Assembly (NCBI RefSeq): GCF_006345825.1
Contig: NZ_VCIX01000066.1
Location: forward strand, 1-64,000
Direction: 5' to 3'
Length of the DNA: 64,000 nt
From: Paenibacillus paridis
GTDB lineage: Bacteria; Bacillota; Bacilli; Paenibacillales; Paenibacillaceae
Shown here: positions 56,706-64,000 of the stretch, one piece after another
How positions within the stretch are numbered: the first letter of the stretch is position 1
Layout: each line of letters begins with the position of its first letter
The notes under the pieces: model-generated
Told to the model about the DNA's origin: nothing
Database searches by the model: none
What the model saw: the letters and a program-made list of their open reading frames with translations, nothing else
Position numbers and translations under genes: made by a program

Positions 56706-58031
56706 CTAGCCATTTGGATTGTAATCGCTGCCTTCGAAAAATTCGAACGCAAAGTCGCCGATTTGAACCATGTCGCCGTCTTTGGCGCCCATTTTGCGAA
56801 GCTCCGCATCCACGCCCATTTTACGCATCGTGCGCGCAAAGCGCATAACTGCATCGTAAGACGTCAGATTCATCCGCTTCATGTACTTATCAATGCCTTC
56901 GCTGACAATGACATACACTTCGTCTTCTTTATGAATGGCAAAGGTCGTTTCGTCACGCTTCTCGTAGGTGTACACCTTACGTTCTGCAACGTCCTTCACG
57001 TCCTCAATTTCCACTTGCTCTGACACAGTGTCCAGAACATCAGCAGCTTTGTAAAGCAGCTCCTGCACCCCTTGCTTCGTGAGCGAAGAGATCGGCAAAA
57101 TTTCATACTGGCGGTCGCCGCTTACTTCAGCAAGCTGCTGCTTGAACAGCTCCAGCTGTTCTGCGGAGTCCGGCATGTCCATTTTGTTCGCTGCAATAAT
57201 TTGCGGACGATCAGCCAGCTTCTCGTTATAGAGCACCAGCTCTTCGTTGATTTTCACCCAATCTTCAAAAGGATCGCGTCCTTCCGAAGCAGACATATCG
57301 ATAACATGGATGATAACCCGTGTCCGCTCGACATGGCGCAGGAATTCATGGCCTAATCCGACACCTTCATGCGCCCCTTCAATCAAGCCGGGTAGATCGG
57401 CCATAACGAAGCTTCGGCTATCGCCCACATCAACAACACCCAGGTTAGGTGTAATCGTCGTAAAATGGTAAGCGCCGATCTTCGGCTTAGCGCCCGAAAC
57501 AACCGAGAGGAGCGTAGATTTACCTACACTTGGAAAGCCGACCAAACCAACGTCTGCCATTACCTTAAGCTCCAGCACGACCCAGCGCTCTTGGCCTTCT
57601 TCTCCGTTCTCCGAAATGTAAGGAGCCGGATTGTTTTGGGTAGCGAAGCGAATATTGCCGCGTCCGCCGCGTCCGCCCTTCGCTATAACGATTTCCTGCC
57701 CATGACGCGTTAGGTCCGCAATAATTTCCTGCGTATCGTCATCAACAATGACCGTACCTGGCGGGATGCGAACGATCGTATCCTCAGCTCCTGCACCGTG
57801 CATGCTTTTTACTTTACCGCGTTCGCCGCGGTTTGCCTTGAAATGCTTCTGATAGCGGAAATCCATAAGCGTACGAAGCCCTTCATCCACTCGGAAAATC
57901 AAGTCTCCGCCTCGTCCGCCGTCGCCGCCGGCTGGACCGCCCTGCTCGACATACTTCTCACGGCGGAAAGAGACGATACCATCGCCACCGTCGCCGCCTT
58001 TTACAAATATCTTCGCTTTATCGACAAACAT
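56706..58031 (-). CDS. obg: GTPase Obg (CgtA)
   Basis: Ribosome-assembly and stress GTPase of 441 residues: Gly-rich Obg fold (about 1-158), GTPase domain ([24 protein letters not shown]) and a C-terminal OCT domain (about 345-430). It is needed for sporulation initiation in B. subtilis. It lies 13 bp downstream of spo0B, the conserved order. Confidence 0.98.
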   Translation of the reverse strand: MFVDKAKIFVKGGDGGDGIVSFRREKYVEQGGPAGGDGGRGGDLIFRVDEGLRTLMDFRYQKHFKANRGERGKVKSMHGAGAEDTIVRIPPGTVIVDDDTQEIIADLTRHGQEIVIAKGGRGGRGNIRFATQNNPAPYISENGEEGQERWVVLELKVMADVGLVGFPSVGKSTLLSVVSGAKPKIGAYHFTTITPNLGVVDVGDSRSFVMADLPGLIEGAHEGVGLGHEFLRHVERTRVIIHVIDMSASEGRDPFEDWVKINEELVLYNEKLADRPQIIAANKMDMPDSAEQLELFKQQLAEVSGDRQYEILPISSLTKQGVQELLYKAADVLDTVSEQVEIEDVKDVAERKVYTYEKRDETTFAIHKEDEVYVIVSEGIDKYMKRMNLTSYDAVMRFARTMRKMGVDAELRKMGAKDGDMVQIGDFAFEFFEGSDYNPNG

Positions 58032-58044
58032 GTTGTGCCCCCGT

Positions 58045-58782
58045 TCATGCGCGCATTTCCGCCCTCAGCAGCACCTTTGCATATGGCTGCTCGAAGTTGA
58101 TCGGCTGCATTAGCGCGCCTTCCAACTGCTGTTGTATTTTTTGCTTCCATTGCTGCTCATTCATCAGTTCACCGTCATAATAGAAGGCTGCGTACAGCGC
58201 TTCCTCGTCAAGCGACAGCTCCAGCGTAAGAACAGCAGCATTGCCATAGCCAGGCTTCGCCGCAAACCGATAGGCGTTAATCGTATGAATGAGCGTTTCG
58301 GCTATTTGATCGGCATCTGCCGTTATTTCATTTAAATGGATATCGCCTTTAATAACGACCTGCAGCTCCAGCGTGTTCGATAGCGTACGAAACGATTGAA
58401 TGTAGCTAATAAGGGATGGAACGCCTAGCTTGGAGATGCTGCTCTCCACTGCCATCCGTTCGCTTATTTTCTCCACATACTCCGCCGCTTTATCCAGCTT
58501 CTTAAGCCTGATATAACCAAACACAACCTGCAGATCATTCATCCAGTCATGACGATGATGATTGAGCGTACGTATTCCCGAATTTTGCAACGAGTGAATT
58601 GTCCTAGCCGTTCGCTCCGCATGCTCTTTCCGTTCCGTTCTCACCCAGTATGTTGCAGCAGCTATAAGCCAAACGAGAAAGACAGCAGTTAACCACACTT
58701 TAGTAGGCCAAATTAGTACGGCAGCGCAAGGCAAGATAATGGATGCCGCCGCGTAATATTTAGCTGTTGTTAAGCGCCCCAT
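58045..58782 (-). CDS. spo0B: Spo0B-type sporulation phosphotransferase with two membrane helices
   Basis: Phosphorelay protein that passes phosphate from Spo0F to Spo0A. The 245-residue protein carries the [11 protein letters not shown] motif, with the predicted phosphohistidine at His78 (equivalent to His30 of B. subtilis), then a four-helix dimerisation and degenerate ATPase domain. Residues about 10-24 and 29-46 are hydrophobic helices not present in B. subtilis Spo0B. It lies between rpmA and obg as in B. subtilis. A TATACT-based promoter precedes it. Confidence 0.85.
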   Translation of the reverse strand: MGRLTTAKYYAAASIILPCAAVLIWPTKVWLTAVFLVWLIAAATYWVRTERKEHAERTARTIHSLQNSGIRTLNHHRHDWMNDLQVVFGYIRLKKLDKAAEYVEKISERMAVESSISKLGVPSLISYIQSFRTLSNTLELQVVIKGDIHLNEITADADQIAETLIHTINAYRFAAKPGYGNAAVLTLELSLDEEALYAAFYYDGELMNEQQWKQKIQQQLEGALMQPINFEQPYAKVLLRAEMRA

Positions 58783-58820
58783 CGATTAAACCTACTTTCT
58801 CTGTATTTCCTAGCTTATCC

Positions 58821-58849
58821 AGTATATCATGCTGCTGTCCCACGGTCAT
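58821..58849 (-). promoter_or_regulatory. Probable promoter of spo0B-obg
   Basis: TATACT (58821-58826) and ATGACC (58844-58849) with a 17-bp spacer on the minus strand, between the rpmA terminator and the spo0B start. Confidence 0.55.
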
Positions 58850-58869
58850 TAACCTCGAAATAAAAAAAA

Positions 58870-58891
58870 CCGGCCTAGCGATGCAGGCCGG
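58870..58891 (-). terminator. Terminator after rpmA
   Basis: CCGGCCT/AGGCCGG stem followed on the minus strand by eight T, closing the rplU-prp-rpmA operon. Confidence 0.92.
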
Positions 58892-58915
58892 GGCTTGGTG
58901 CATATAACGTTTGTT

Positions 58916-59227
58916 TTACGCTTCTACTGCTGCAGCTACCGGAGCAAGAACAGCTGGATATACGCTCACTTTTTTGCGGTCGCGTCCCCAACGTTCGAAC
59001 TTCACTACGCCTTCTACTTTTGCATAAAGCGTATCGTCTTTCCCGATGCCTACGTTAGTACCTGGGTGAATTTTTGTTCCGCGTTGGCGAAACAAAATGC
59101 TTCCAGCGGATACGGTTTGACCGTCAGCACGTTTAGCGCCAAGGCGCTTCGACTGCGAGTCACGTCCGTTCTTCGTGGAACCAACACCTTTCTTCGAAGC
59201 GAAAAGCTGAAGATTCAGTTTCAACAT
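58916..59227 (-). CDS. rpmA: 50S ribosomal protein L27
   Basis: Ribosomal protein near the peptidyl-transferase centre, 103 residues. The N-terminal leader [14 protein letters not shown] is the Firmicute cleavage extension: Prp cuts after Phe in LQLF-ASKKG to expose the active N-terminus. The protease gene is adjacent upstream. The rest ([20 protein letters not shown]) is canonical. Confidence 0.98.
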   Translation of the reverse strand: MLKLNLQLFASKKGVGSTKNGRDSQSKRLGAKRADGQTVSAGSILFRQRGTKIHPGTNVGIGKDDTLYAKVEGVVKFERWGRDRKKVSVYPAVLAPVAAAVEA

Positions 59228-59241
59228 AGTTATTCCCTCCC

Positions 59242-59586
59242 TTATAAAGGATTGTGAAGCAATTCTTGAATGACGACATGTTTGCCGTATGATTTTGCGA
59301 TAGTGTCAAGCATAACCGCCATCGATTCCAGCAGCAGCTGCATCCGCGCGTCAGAAGCCTCGTCCGCCAGCGCCGGAATATCCGACGAAAGCCAGCCGTT
59401 CTTCATCTTGACGGGGAGCTCTTCTCCTGCCAAAGCTTCGATCGCGTTAACGGTACCAACCGAAATGGCCGATACGCCCGCGCAAACGATATCTTTGCCG
59501 GGCTTCGCATATTTAGCATGTCCTTCGACTGCAAAAGATACGATGCGTCTGTCAGCGGCTCTCCGTACAAAGGTAACGTTTATCAT
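59242..59586 (-). CDS. prp: Ribosomal-processing cysteine protease Prp (YsxB)
   Basis: Cysteine protease of 114 residues that removes the L27 leader peptide. The family pattern with catalytic His in [11 protein letters not shown] and Cys in [15 protein letters not shown] is present. It lies between rplU and rpmA, 15 bp from its substrate gene, as is usual in Firmicutes. Confidence 0.95.
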   Translation of the reverse strand: MINVTFVRRAADRRIVSFAVEGHAKYAKPGKDIVCAGVSAISVGTVNAIEALAGEELPVKMKNGWLSSDIPALADEASDARMQLLLESMAVMLDTIAKSYGKHVVIQELLHNPL

Positions 59587-59597
59587 CGAAATTCCTA

Positions 59598-59909
59598 TTA
59601 CGCTTGGATTTTCTCGATTGTTACTTTTGTGAACGGTTGACGATGACCTTGCTTACGACGGTAGTTCTTTTTGGCTTTGTATTTGTAAACGATGATTTTT
59701 TTGGATTTGCCTTGTTTCTCGACTTTACCTGTTACTGTAGCGCCGGATACTACCGGAGTTCCAGTTACAAGACCGTCACCTTTAGAAACCGCCAAAACAC
59801 GATCAAACGTTACGCTCTCGCCTGCTTCAGAATCCAGTTTTTCGATGTAGATAACATCGCCTTCCTGAACTTTGTATTGCTTTCCGCCTGTTACGATGAT
59901 TGCGAACAT
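59598..59909 (-). CDS. rplU: 50S ribosomal protein L21
   Basis: 103-residue ribosomal protein opening [20 protein letters not shown] with the C-terminal [18 protein letters not shown] signature. ATG follows AAGGAGGTGCACCAACT. First gene of rplU-prp-rpmA; the leader upstream may be autoregulatory. Confidence 0.98.
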   Translation of the reverse strand: MFAIIVTGGKQYKVQEGDVIYIEKLDSEAGESVTFDRVLAVSKGDGLVTGTPVVSGATVTGKVEKQGKSKKIIVYKYKAKKNYRRKQGHRQPFTKVTIEKIQA

Positions 59910-60040
59910 AGTTGGTGCACCTCCTTATTTTCGAAGACTCGCCTAATTCAGGTGGTCTGCAGCTTGCGCCGCATACGCTTATTTACCCAATCGGAGCGGT
60001 ACTTGTACATCTCATCCCAACCGGGTACGAGACAGACACC
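59910..60040 (-). promoter_or_regulatory. Leader of rplU, possible L21 autoregulatory element
   Basis: An untranslated stretch of about 130 nt between a good promoter and the rplU ribosome site, without a coding frame I can support. Firmicutes often carry the L21 leader structure here. I judge this by position and length; I did not verify its fold. Confidence 0.5.
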
Positions 60041-60045
60041 CAAAG

Positions 60046-60074
60046 AGTGTACCACACTATGCAAGCTATATCAA
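60046..60074 (-). promoter_or_regulatory. Sigma-A promoter of the rplU operon
   Basis: TTGATA (60069-60074), exactly 17 bp, TACACT (60046-60051) on the minus strand. Confidence 0.75.
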
Positions 60075-60110
60075 TTCTTCCAGCCCTAAAAACGATAATT
60101 TATTTTGCAG

Positions 60111-60422
60111 CTATGAAAATTGAGCATAGACCAAAAAGCCAAGCAAAGGCATTACCCAGAGCAGCGGAACGCCGTTCCAGACCAAAGCCCCCTTATAGCT
60201 CCGGCGATAAAATAAAACCCAGCCCCCGATTAACGCCGCAAGCAGGCCTGCCGGATACAAAAGAATATAAATAAAAATCAGCCAGGTTAATGCATCTCCC
60301 GTCGCATCCGCGCTGTCAAACATCATAACGGACATGGCTGAGACGAAAAGCCATACTGCGATAAACAAAAGATAGATAATCTGCGATGCGATAAGTACGG
60401 TTAACGTTTTTTTACGATTCAT
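60111..60422 (-). CDS. Small integral membrane protein of unknown function
   Basis: Hydrophobic protein of 103 residues with three predicted helices (about 8-32, 46-66, 78-100) and a basic start (MNRKKT). I recognise no family. It follows rng by 48 bp on the same strand and is probably in its transcript. Confidence 0.65.
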   Translation of the reverse strand: MNRKKTLTVLIASQIIYLLFIAVWLFVSAMSVMMFDSADATGDALTWLIFIYILLYPAGLLAALIGGWVLFYRRSYKGALVWNGVPLLWVMPLLGFLVYAQFS

Positions 60423-60470
60423 GCATTCACCAGTTTCCCTAATCTTAAATACGAATTATATTAGCTAGAG

Positions 60471-61712
60471 CTATGCTTCATTTTTATTGGTAGTCGCACC
60501 ACAGACAGAGCAGCGTTCCGCCAACTGGTGAACAGCCGTTTCGCGCGCCTTTTTGCGGGTCATTTCGATTAAGCCCAGTTTAGTCCAGCCTAAAATCGTA
60601 CATTTCGTCTGATCGCTGCGTGTCTTCTCCATCAGTCTGTGCATCACTTGCTCCCGATGCTTGTCCAATCCCATATCAATAAAATCGACGATAATGATGC
60701 CGCCTACGTCCCTTACCCTAAGTAATCTCGCGATTTCATCCGCAGCTTCCATATTCGTGCGAAAAACAGTGTCCTCCAAGCCCGATGAGCCGGTAAACTT
60801 TCCGGTGTTCACATCAATGACCGTCAGCGCTTCCGTTTCCTCCCAAATGAGATGCCCACCGCATTCCAGCGATATTTTACGGTCAAATGCTTTCCTGACC
60901 TGATCGGTTACCCGGTAAGCATCGAATAAAGGCTGGCCTTTCTTATGTTCATAACGTTTCAGCCGCTTGCGAAGCTGAGGGGTCATCTCCTCTAGCAGCG
61001 CAGACACTTCTTCGAATCGTTCGTCGTCATCTATCCAGATTTCATCCATATCCATCGTTAACGTATCGCGAACCGCTCTTCTTAACAGGCCCGCTTCACG
61101 GTGCAGCTCAGAGGGCACAGCCGCATCTGCACTCCGTTCCACAATCCCCTGCCACAGCTCTCTAAGCTGTTCGACATCGCTATGTAGGGAAAGCTCGCTT
61201 TCGCTGCCAGCGGCCGTGCGAAGGATGATGCCTTCCTCGTCCAGCCTTAGCTTTTCACCAATGGCGCGCAGCCTTGAACGGTCGCCCTCGGTGCTTATTT
61301 TTTTGGAAACACCTACATAATCTGCGTTTGGCATATAGACCAGCCAGCGGCCAGGCAGCGAGAAATGGGTGGTCACGCGAGCCCCCTTGCCGCCTAGCGG
61401 CTCCTTCATCACTTGTACGATTAGCTCTTGTCCTGGTTTAACAAGCTCTTGAATGAGCGGTTTTTGTGTGGGTTGCTTCTCTAAATGCGGATGGAGCAGC
61501 TCGTCAATATACAAAAAAGCATTTTTGGCTAATCCAACATCTACGAATGCTGCCTGCATACCAGGCAGTACGTTAACGACACGGCCTTTGTACACATTGC
61601 CGACCAAGCTGCTTGCTTTTGTCTTTTCCATAAAAAAATCAATCAGGCGGCCATTCGCAAGCACTGCGGTTTGCAGCATCTCACCCTGTACATGCATCAA
61701 CATTTGCTTCAT
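60471..61712 (-). CDS. rng: Ribonuclease E/G family endoribonuclease
   Basis: Endoribonuclease of RNA processing, 413 residues: S1-type RNA-binding domain (about 35-125, GNVYKGRVVNVLPGMQAAFV) and the catalytic core with the magnesium-binding aspartates in TVIDVNTGKF and IIIVDFIDM. A terminal CSVCGAT resembles the zinc-link of RNase E/G. Compared with E. coli RNase G (489) it is short. B. subtilis lacks the gene, so it is a lineage marker. It lies downstream of spoIVFB. Confidence 0.93.
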   Translation of the reverse strand: MKQMLMHVQGEMLQTAVLANGRLIDFFMEKTKASSLVGNVYKGRVVNVLPGMQAAFVDVGLAKNAFLYIDELLHPHLEKQPTQKPLIQELVKPGQELIVQVMKEPLGGKGARVTTHFSLPGRWLVYMPNADYVGVSKKISTEGDRSRLRAIGEKLRLDEEGIILRTAAGSESELSLHSDVEQLRELWQGIVERSADAAVPSELHREAGLLRRAVRDTLTMDMDEIWIDDDERFEEVSALLEEMTPQLRKRLKRYEHKKGQPLFDAYRVTDQVRKAFDRKISLECGGHLIWEETEALTVIDVNTGKFTGSSGLEDTVFRTNMEAADEIARLLRVRDVGGIIIVDFIDMGLDKHREQVMHRLMEKTRSDQTKCTILGWTKLGLIEMTRKKARETAVHQLAERCSVCGATTNKNEA

Positions 61713-61749
61713 ACCCGAGTATCACCTGCCAGTACGCTTTTCATCTATT

Positions 61750-62631
61750 TTAACTGAAAAGTTCGGATACTGCACGGTTAGGATTGCTATCCGACAGGCA
61801 ACCCTCGACAATTTTCTGCTCTGGCAGCACTTTAACCTCCTTGCCGCGATCCTCCACCATATAAATTAAATGGTACTGCTCTCTCCGGAACAGCCTTGCT
61901 ACCGAAATGATCGTTTGTTTGCCGCTTACGATAATCGGGCTTGCCACGTGCCCAAGCGTCAATGCCTGCACCGTTACCCGGTCGCGATACATAAGAAAAC
62001 GGTAAAAGATAAAAGGAACGTTACGATAATACGTCCAATTGGTCATAACAAGAAATATGCCCACGATTAAGAGGTTAAGCTGAACGCCCTCCTTATCCAA
62101 TAGCCAAGGAAGAAGCGAGAATAGGATCATGAGCACGCTGAACAGCATGCTGATACGGGCGGACCAAACAAGCATTTTATAGTAGTTGACTGCATAGCTT
62201 AAGGCTGCCTGGAGCAGCTTCCCCCCGTCAAGCGGATGGATGGGCAGCAAATTGAATAAGCCTAGCATCACATTCGCTTTCCAGACGTATTCCGCCCAAA
62301 CCGGGTCCCATAGTCCAAGCTGCCCGCATGCCCAAGCCGCAAGTCCCATCCATACATTTTGCAGCGGGCCTGCTATGGCGACGAGCGCTTCCTCCTTCGC
62401 TGGAAGGCCGCCTGCCTCCTCCACCTCTACAACCCCGCCAAAGGGCAGAAGCTTTACTTCCCGTATCGTCCAACCAAAGCTTCGAGCCATGATGACATGG
62501 CCGATCTCATGAACCAGCACTAACAAAAACAGCGTGATCAGCTCAGCAAAATAGCCAGTTATGACTGATCCCAGCATAATGATGACAAATAGCGGATGGA
62601 CGGACCAAATCATTCCTTTCCATTTAATCAA
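61750..62631 (-). CDS. spoIVFB: Stage IV sporulation intramembrane metalloprotease SpoIVFB
   Basis: Site-2-type zinc protease that activates pro-sigma-K in the mother-cell forespore membrane. The 293-residue protein has the HEIGH motif (His41, Glu42, His45), LLPFGGVVEVEEAGG, the second ligand region NLLPIHPLDGGKLLQ, multiple helices, and a C-terminal CBS-like region. The start is TTG and overlaps spoIVFA by 8 bases. An ATG six codons inside is possible. Confidence 0.93.
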   Translation of the reverse strand: MIKWKGMIWSVHPLFVIIMLGSVITGYFAELITLFLLVLVHEIGHVIMARSFGWTIREVKLLPFGGVVEVEEAGGLPAKEEALVAIAGPLQNVWMGLAAWACGQLGLWDPVWAEYVWKANVMLGLFNLLPIHPLDGGKLLQAALSYAVNYYKMLVWSARISMLFSVLMILFSLLPWLLDKEGVQLNLLIVGIFLVMTNWTYYRNVPFIFYRFLMYRDRVTVQALTLGHVASPIIVSGKQTIISVARLFRREQYHLIYMVEDRGKEVKVLPEQKIVEGCLSDSNPNRAVSELFS

Positions 62632-63535
62632 GCGGTATCACGCCCACCGGATCGATATACAGACCATTTTGCTTCACTGCAAAATAAAGCAGGCTCGGCT
62701 GTGTGTCCTCAGACTTCAATAGGCTGCCGATCGGATCACCGGCTTCGACCCAATCATTCACATTCACCTCGGTCTTGCCAAGCAGTCCGTAAACCGTTAC
62801 CCGTTGATTCGCATGTTGGATTACAATTGTGGAGCCCTTATCGCTTTGTTCCGACAAGTCGAGTACGCGCCCCGTCTCAGCAGCCACAACCTGCTCCTCG
62901 GATTGGCCTGCCAGCTCAATCCCGTTAAGCAGCTCTGCAAAGGTGCGTACAAGCGCCCCCTCTTGCAATGGAGCGACGATTGGAAGCTTAACGGTTCCAT
63001 CCGCACCTATAGCAGCTTCGCTTTTGTCCTCAAAGATCGGAATAAAAGAAGGCGCGCCGGCAAACGTTTCTTTGTACCATGACGCAGCAGCAGCAAAATC
63101 AATTTCCTCCACGAGGGCCTGCTTCACCATGGCTTGTCCTGTTCGCGTATACTCATTGTCATATTGAAACATCGCATATATGCCTCCGAACAAGAGGGCT
63201 GCAATCAGAAGCTTCCACGCAAACTCTTTGCGGAGCGTATAGCGGCTTCGCTCCTGTGATGGATCTTTTCGATTGGATGGATCGACAGCCTTCACATAAT
63301 TTCTTTTCCCTCCAAATCCCGCATCCTCTCCCCAGCTTGCCCACGGATTCGGATTGCTTTTCCAAACCGTCTCCGGGTCAGGCTCCTCCCATTCCTCTTC
63401 ATGAAAATACTCATGTTGCTGAGGAGTAAGCGTCTCGGAATAAAAATCCTCTGCTTTCAATTCTGATGATTGAGGGGCCTGCCATTTTTTTACAGGGTTC
63501 TCTTTGCGATGATTGCTATTATCCTCTTTACTCAT
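62624..63535 (-). CDS. spoIVFA: Stage IV sporulation protein SpoIVFA (M23-like)
   Basis: Membrane scaffold that holds SpoIVFB inactive with BofA. The 303-residue protein has a long charged cytoplasmic part (about 1-105), a helix (about 108-124) and an extracytoplasmic M23/LytM-like domain (about 195-303; GSTIVIQHANQRVTVYGLL). The catalytic His/Asp pattern of active M23 enzymes is not evident. Coupled to spoIVFB by overlap. Confidence 0.88.
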   Translation of the reverse strand: MSKEDNSNHRKENPVKKWQAPQSSELKAEDFYSETLTPQQHEYFHEEEWEEPDPETVWKSNPNPWASWGEDAGFGGKRNYVKAVDPSNRKDPSQERSRYTLRKEFAWKLLIAALLFGGIYAMFQYDNEYTRTGQAMVKQALVEEIDFAAAASWYKETFAGAPSFIPIFEDKSEAAIGADGTVKLPIVAPLQEGALVRTFAELLNGIELAGQSEEQVVAAETGRVLDLSEQSDKGSTIVIQHANQRVTVYGLLGKTEVNVNDWVEAGDPIGSLLKSEDTQPSLLYFAVKQNGLYIDPVGVIPLD

Positions 63536-63660
63536 CTGGACGCTCCTCCCGCTCCCGTCGCCATCGCGACAGCTTGTATCCTACTACATGAATATGTAGA
63601 GAATAAGACAAGTATGCGGAATCATGCCCAACCTATAAACATCTATATAATGAAAAAAAA

Positions 63661-63699
63661 GCTGTATTTGAAACGGATGGCTACCGTTTCAAATACAGC
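63661..63699 (-). terminator. Terminator after the rodA/ftsW gene
   Basis: Sixteen-base perfect arms (63661-63676 and 63684-63699) with a 7-nt loop, followed on the minus strand by eight T. Confidence 0.95.
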
Positions 63700-63712
63700 T
63701 TTTCAAGTTGCC

Positions 63713-64000
63713 TTAATCGGCAAGCTCATAGACTTCCTGATGCGCCTTAATGCTGAATACGAGGCCGATACACAGCAAGTTAATCAGTAGCGAAGTGCCT
63801 CCATAACTGATAAAAGGCAGCGTAATTCCTGTAATCGGCATAATGCCGATCATCATCCCGATGTTTTGGAACACCTGGAATACATACATCGAAACAATCC
63901 CAATTATGATAAACGAGGCACGCAAATCATAACATTTGAATGCGATGATGATCATGCGATAGATGAGCAAAAAGTACAGGAGAAGCAATATAGCCGCCCC
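63713..64000 (-). CDS. RodA/FtsW/SpoVE family protein, C-terminal part
   Basis: C-terminal end of a SEDS-family peptidoglycan glycosyltransferase. The signature GIMPITGITLPFISYGGTSL and the final helices are present. The 5' end lies beyond position 64000. The neighbourhood (spoIVFA downstream) suggests the rodA copy of Paenibacillus near minCD, but FtsW or SpoVE cannot be excluded from this part. Confidence 0.88.
   Translation of the reverse strand, partial: GAAILLLLYFLLIYRMIIIAFKCYDLRASFIIIGIVSMYVFQVFQNIGMMIGIMPITGITLPFISYGGTSLLINLLCIGLVFSIKAHQEVYELAD

Overview
The window reads as a stretch of chromosome from an endospore-forming Firmicute, most likely a Paenibacillus or a close relative. 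This rests on the sporulation genes (safA, bofC, spoIVFA/spoIVFB, spo0B, spoVB), strong AGGAGG-type ribosome binding sites with frequent GTG and TTG starts, about 50% GC by eye, separate secD and secF genes, an RNase G gene, and a gene order that follows the Bacillus subtilis yrrR-alaS, hisS-relA-recJ and secDF-ruvAB-obg-spoIVF segments. The species assignment is inference. I see no rRNA, tRNA, insertion sequence, prophage or CRISPR array.

Layout. 1-600: intergenic repeats and a long hairpin. 0.6-10.3 kb, minus strand: a class B penicillin-binding protein (pbpI/yrrR), a chemoreceptor, the two U32 proteins for tRNA wobble-uridine hydroxylation (trhP2, trhP1), mltG, two DUF1292 proteins, ruvX and ireB. 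10.3-13.3 kb: alaS behind a T-box leader and a consensus promoter. 13.3-18.5 kb: AI-2E family permease (yrrI), a zinc-ribbon protein, yrrD, iscS/nifS, cymR, and divergent mnmA. The desulfurase and MnmA would cooperate in tRNA 2-thiolation. 18.5-21.9 kb: a CNNM/CorC-type protein with a structured leader and a plus-strand copC-copD pair. 22.1-22.8 kb: an unusual tandem array of 123-bp units. 23.1-29.6 kb: rarA, a YdeI-like protein, tcdA, aspS and hisS, the last two behind a second T-box. 29.6-36.6 kb: a candidate small RNA, a 55-codon ORF, dtd, relA, apt, recJ and a cation-diffusion-facilitator-like gene. 36.7-50.6 kb: secF, secD, comN, spoVB, yrbG, a TIGR04086 protein, yajC, tgt, queA, a SpoIID-domain protein, a DCC-family protein, ruvB, ruvA, ruvC and bofC. 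50.8-56.6 kb: safA, then the amino-acid operon pheB-hom-thrB-pheA. 56.7-64 kb: obg, spo0B, rpmA, prp, rplU, a small membrane protein, rng, spoIVFB, spoIVFA and the 3' end of a rodA/ftsW gene.

Most genes are conserved housekeeping or sporulation genes. The material least explained by known families is intergenic. There is a 123-bp (41-codon) tandem repeat with palindromic TAGATCTA sites at two loci. A 106-bp element accompanies it at both loci. A 41-bp hairpin repeat is tandemly duplicated just 5' of two unrelated genes. A promoter-like -10 and terminator pair sits downstream of dtd. Among proteins, the oddities are a CDF-family protein that has lost the usual metal ligands, a Spo0B with two predicted membrane helices, a RecJ that lacks a C-terminal segment, and a PBP with a low-complexity insert in the transpeptidase domain.
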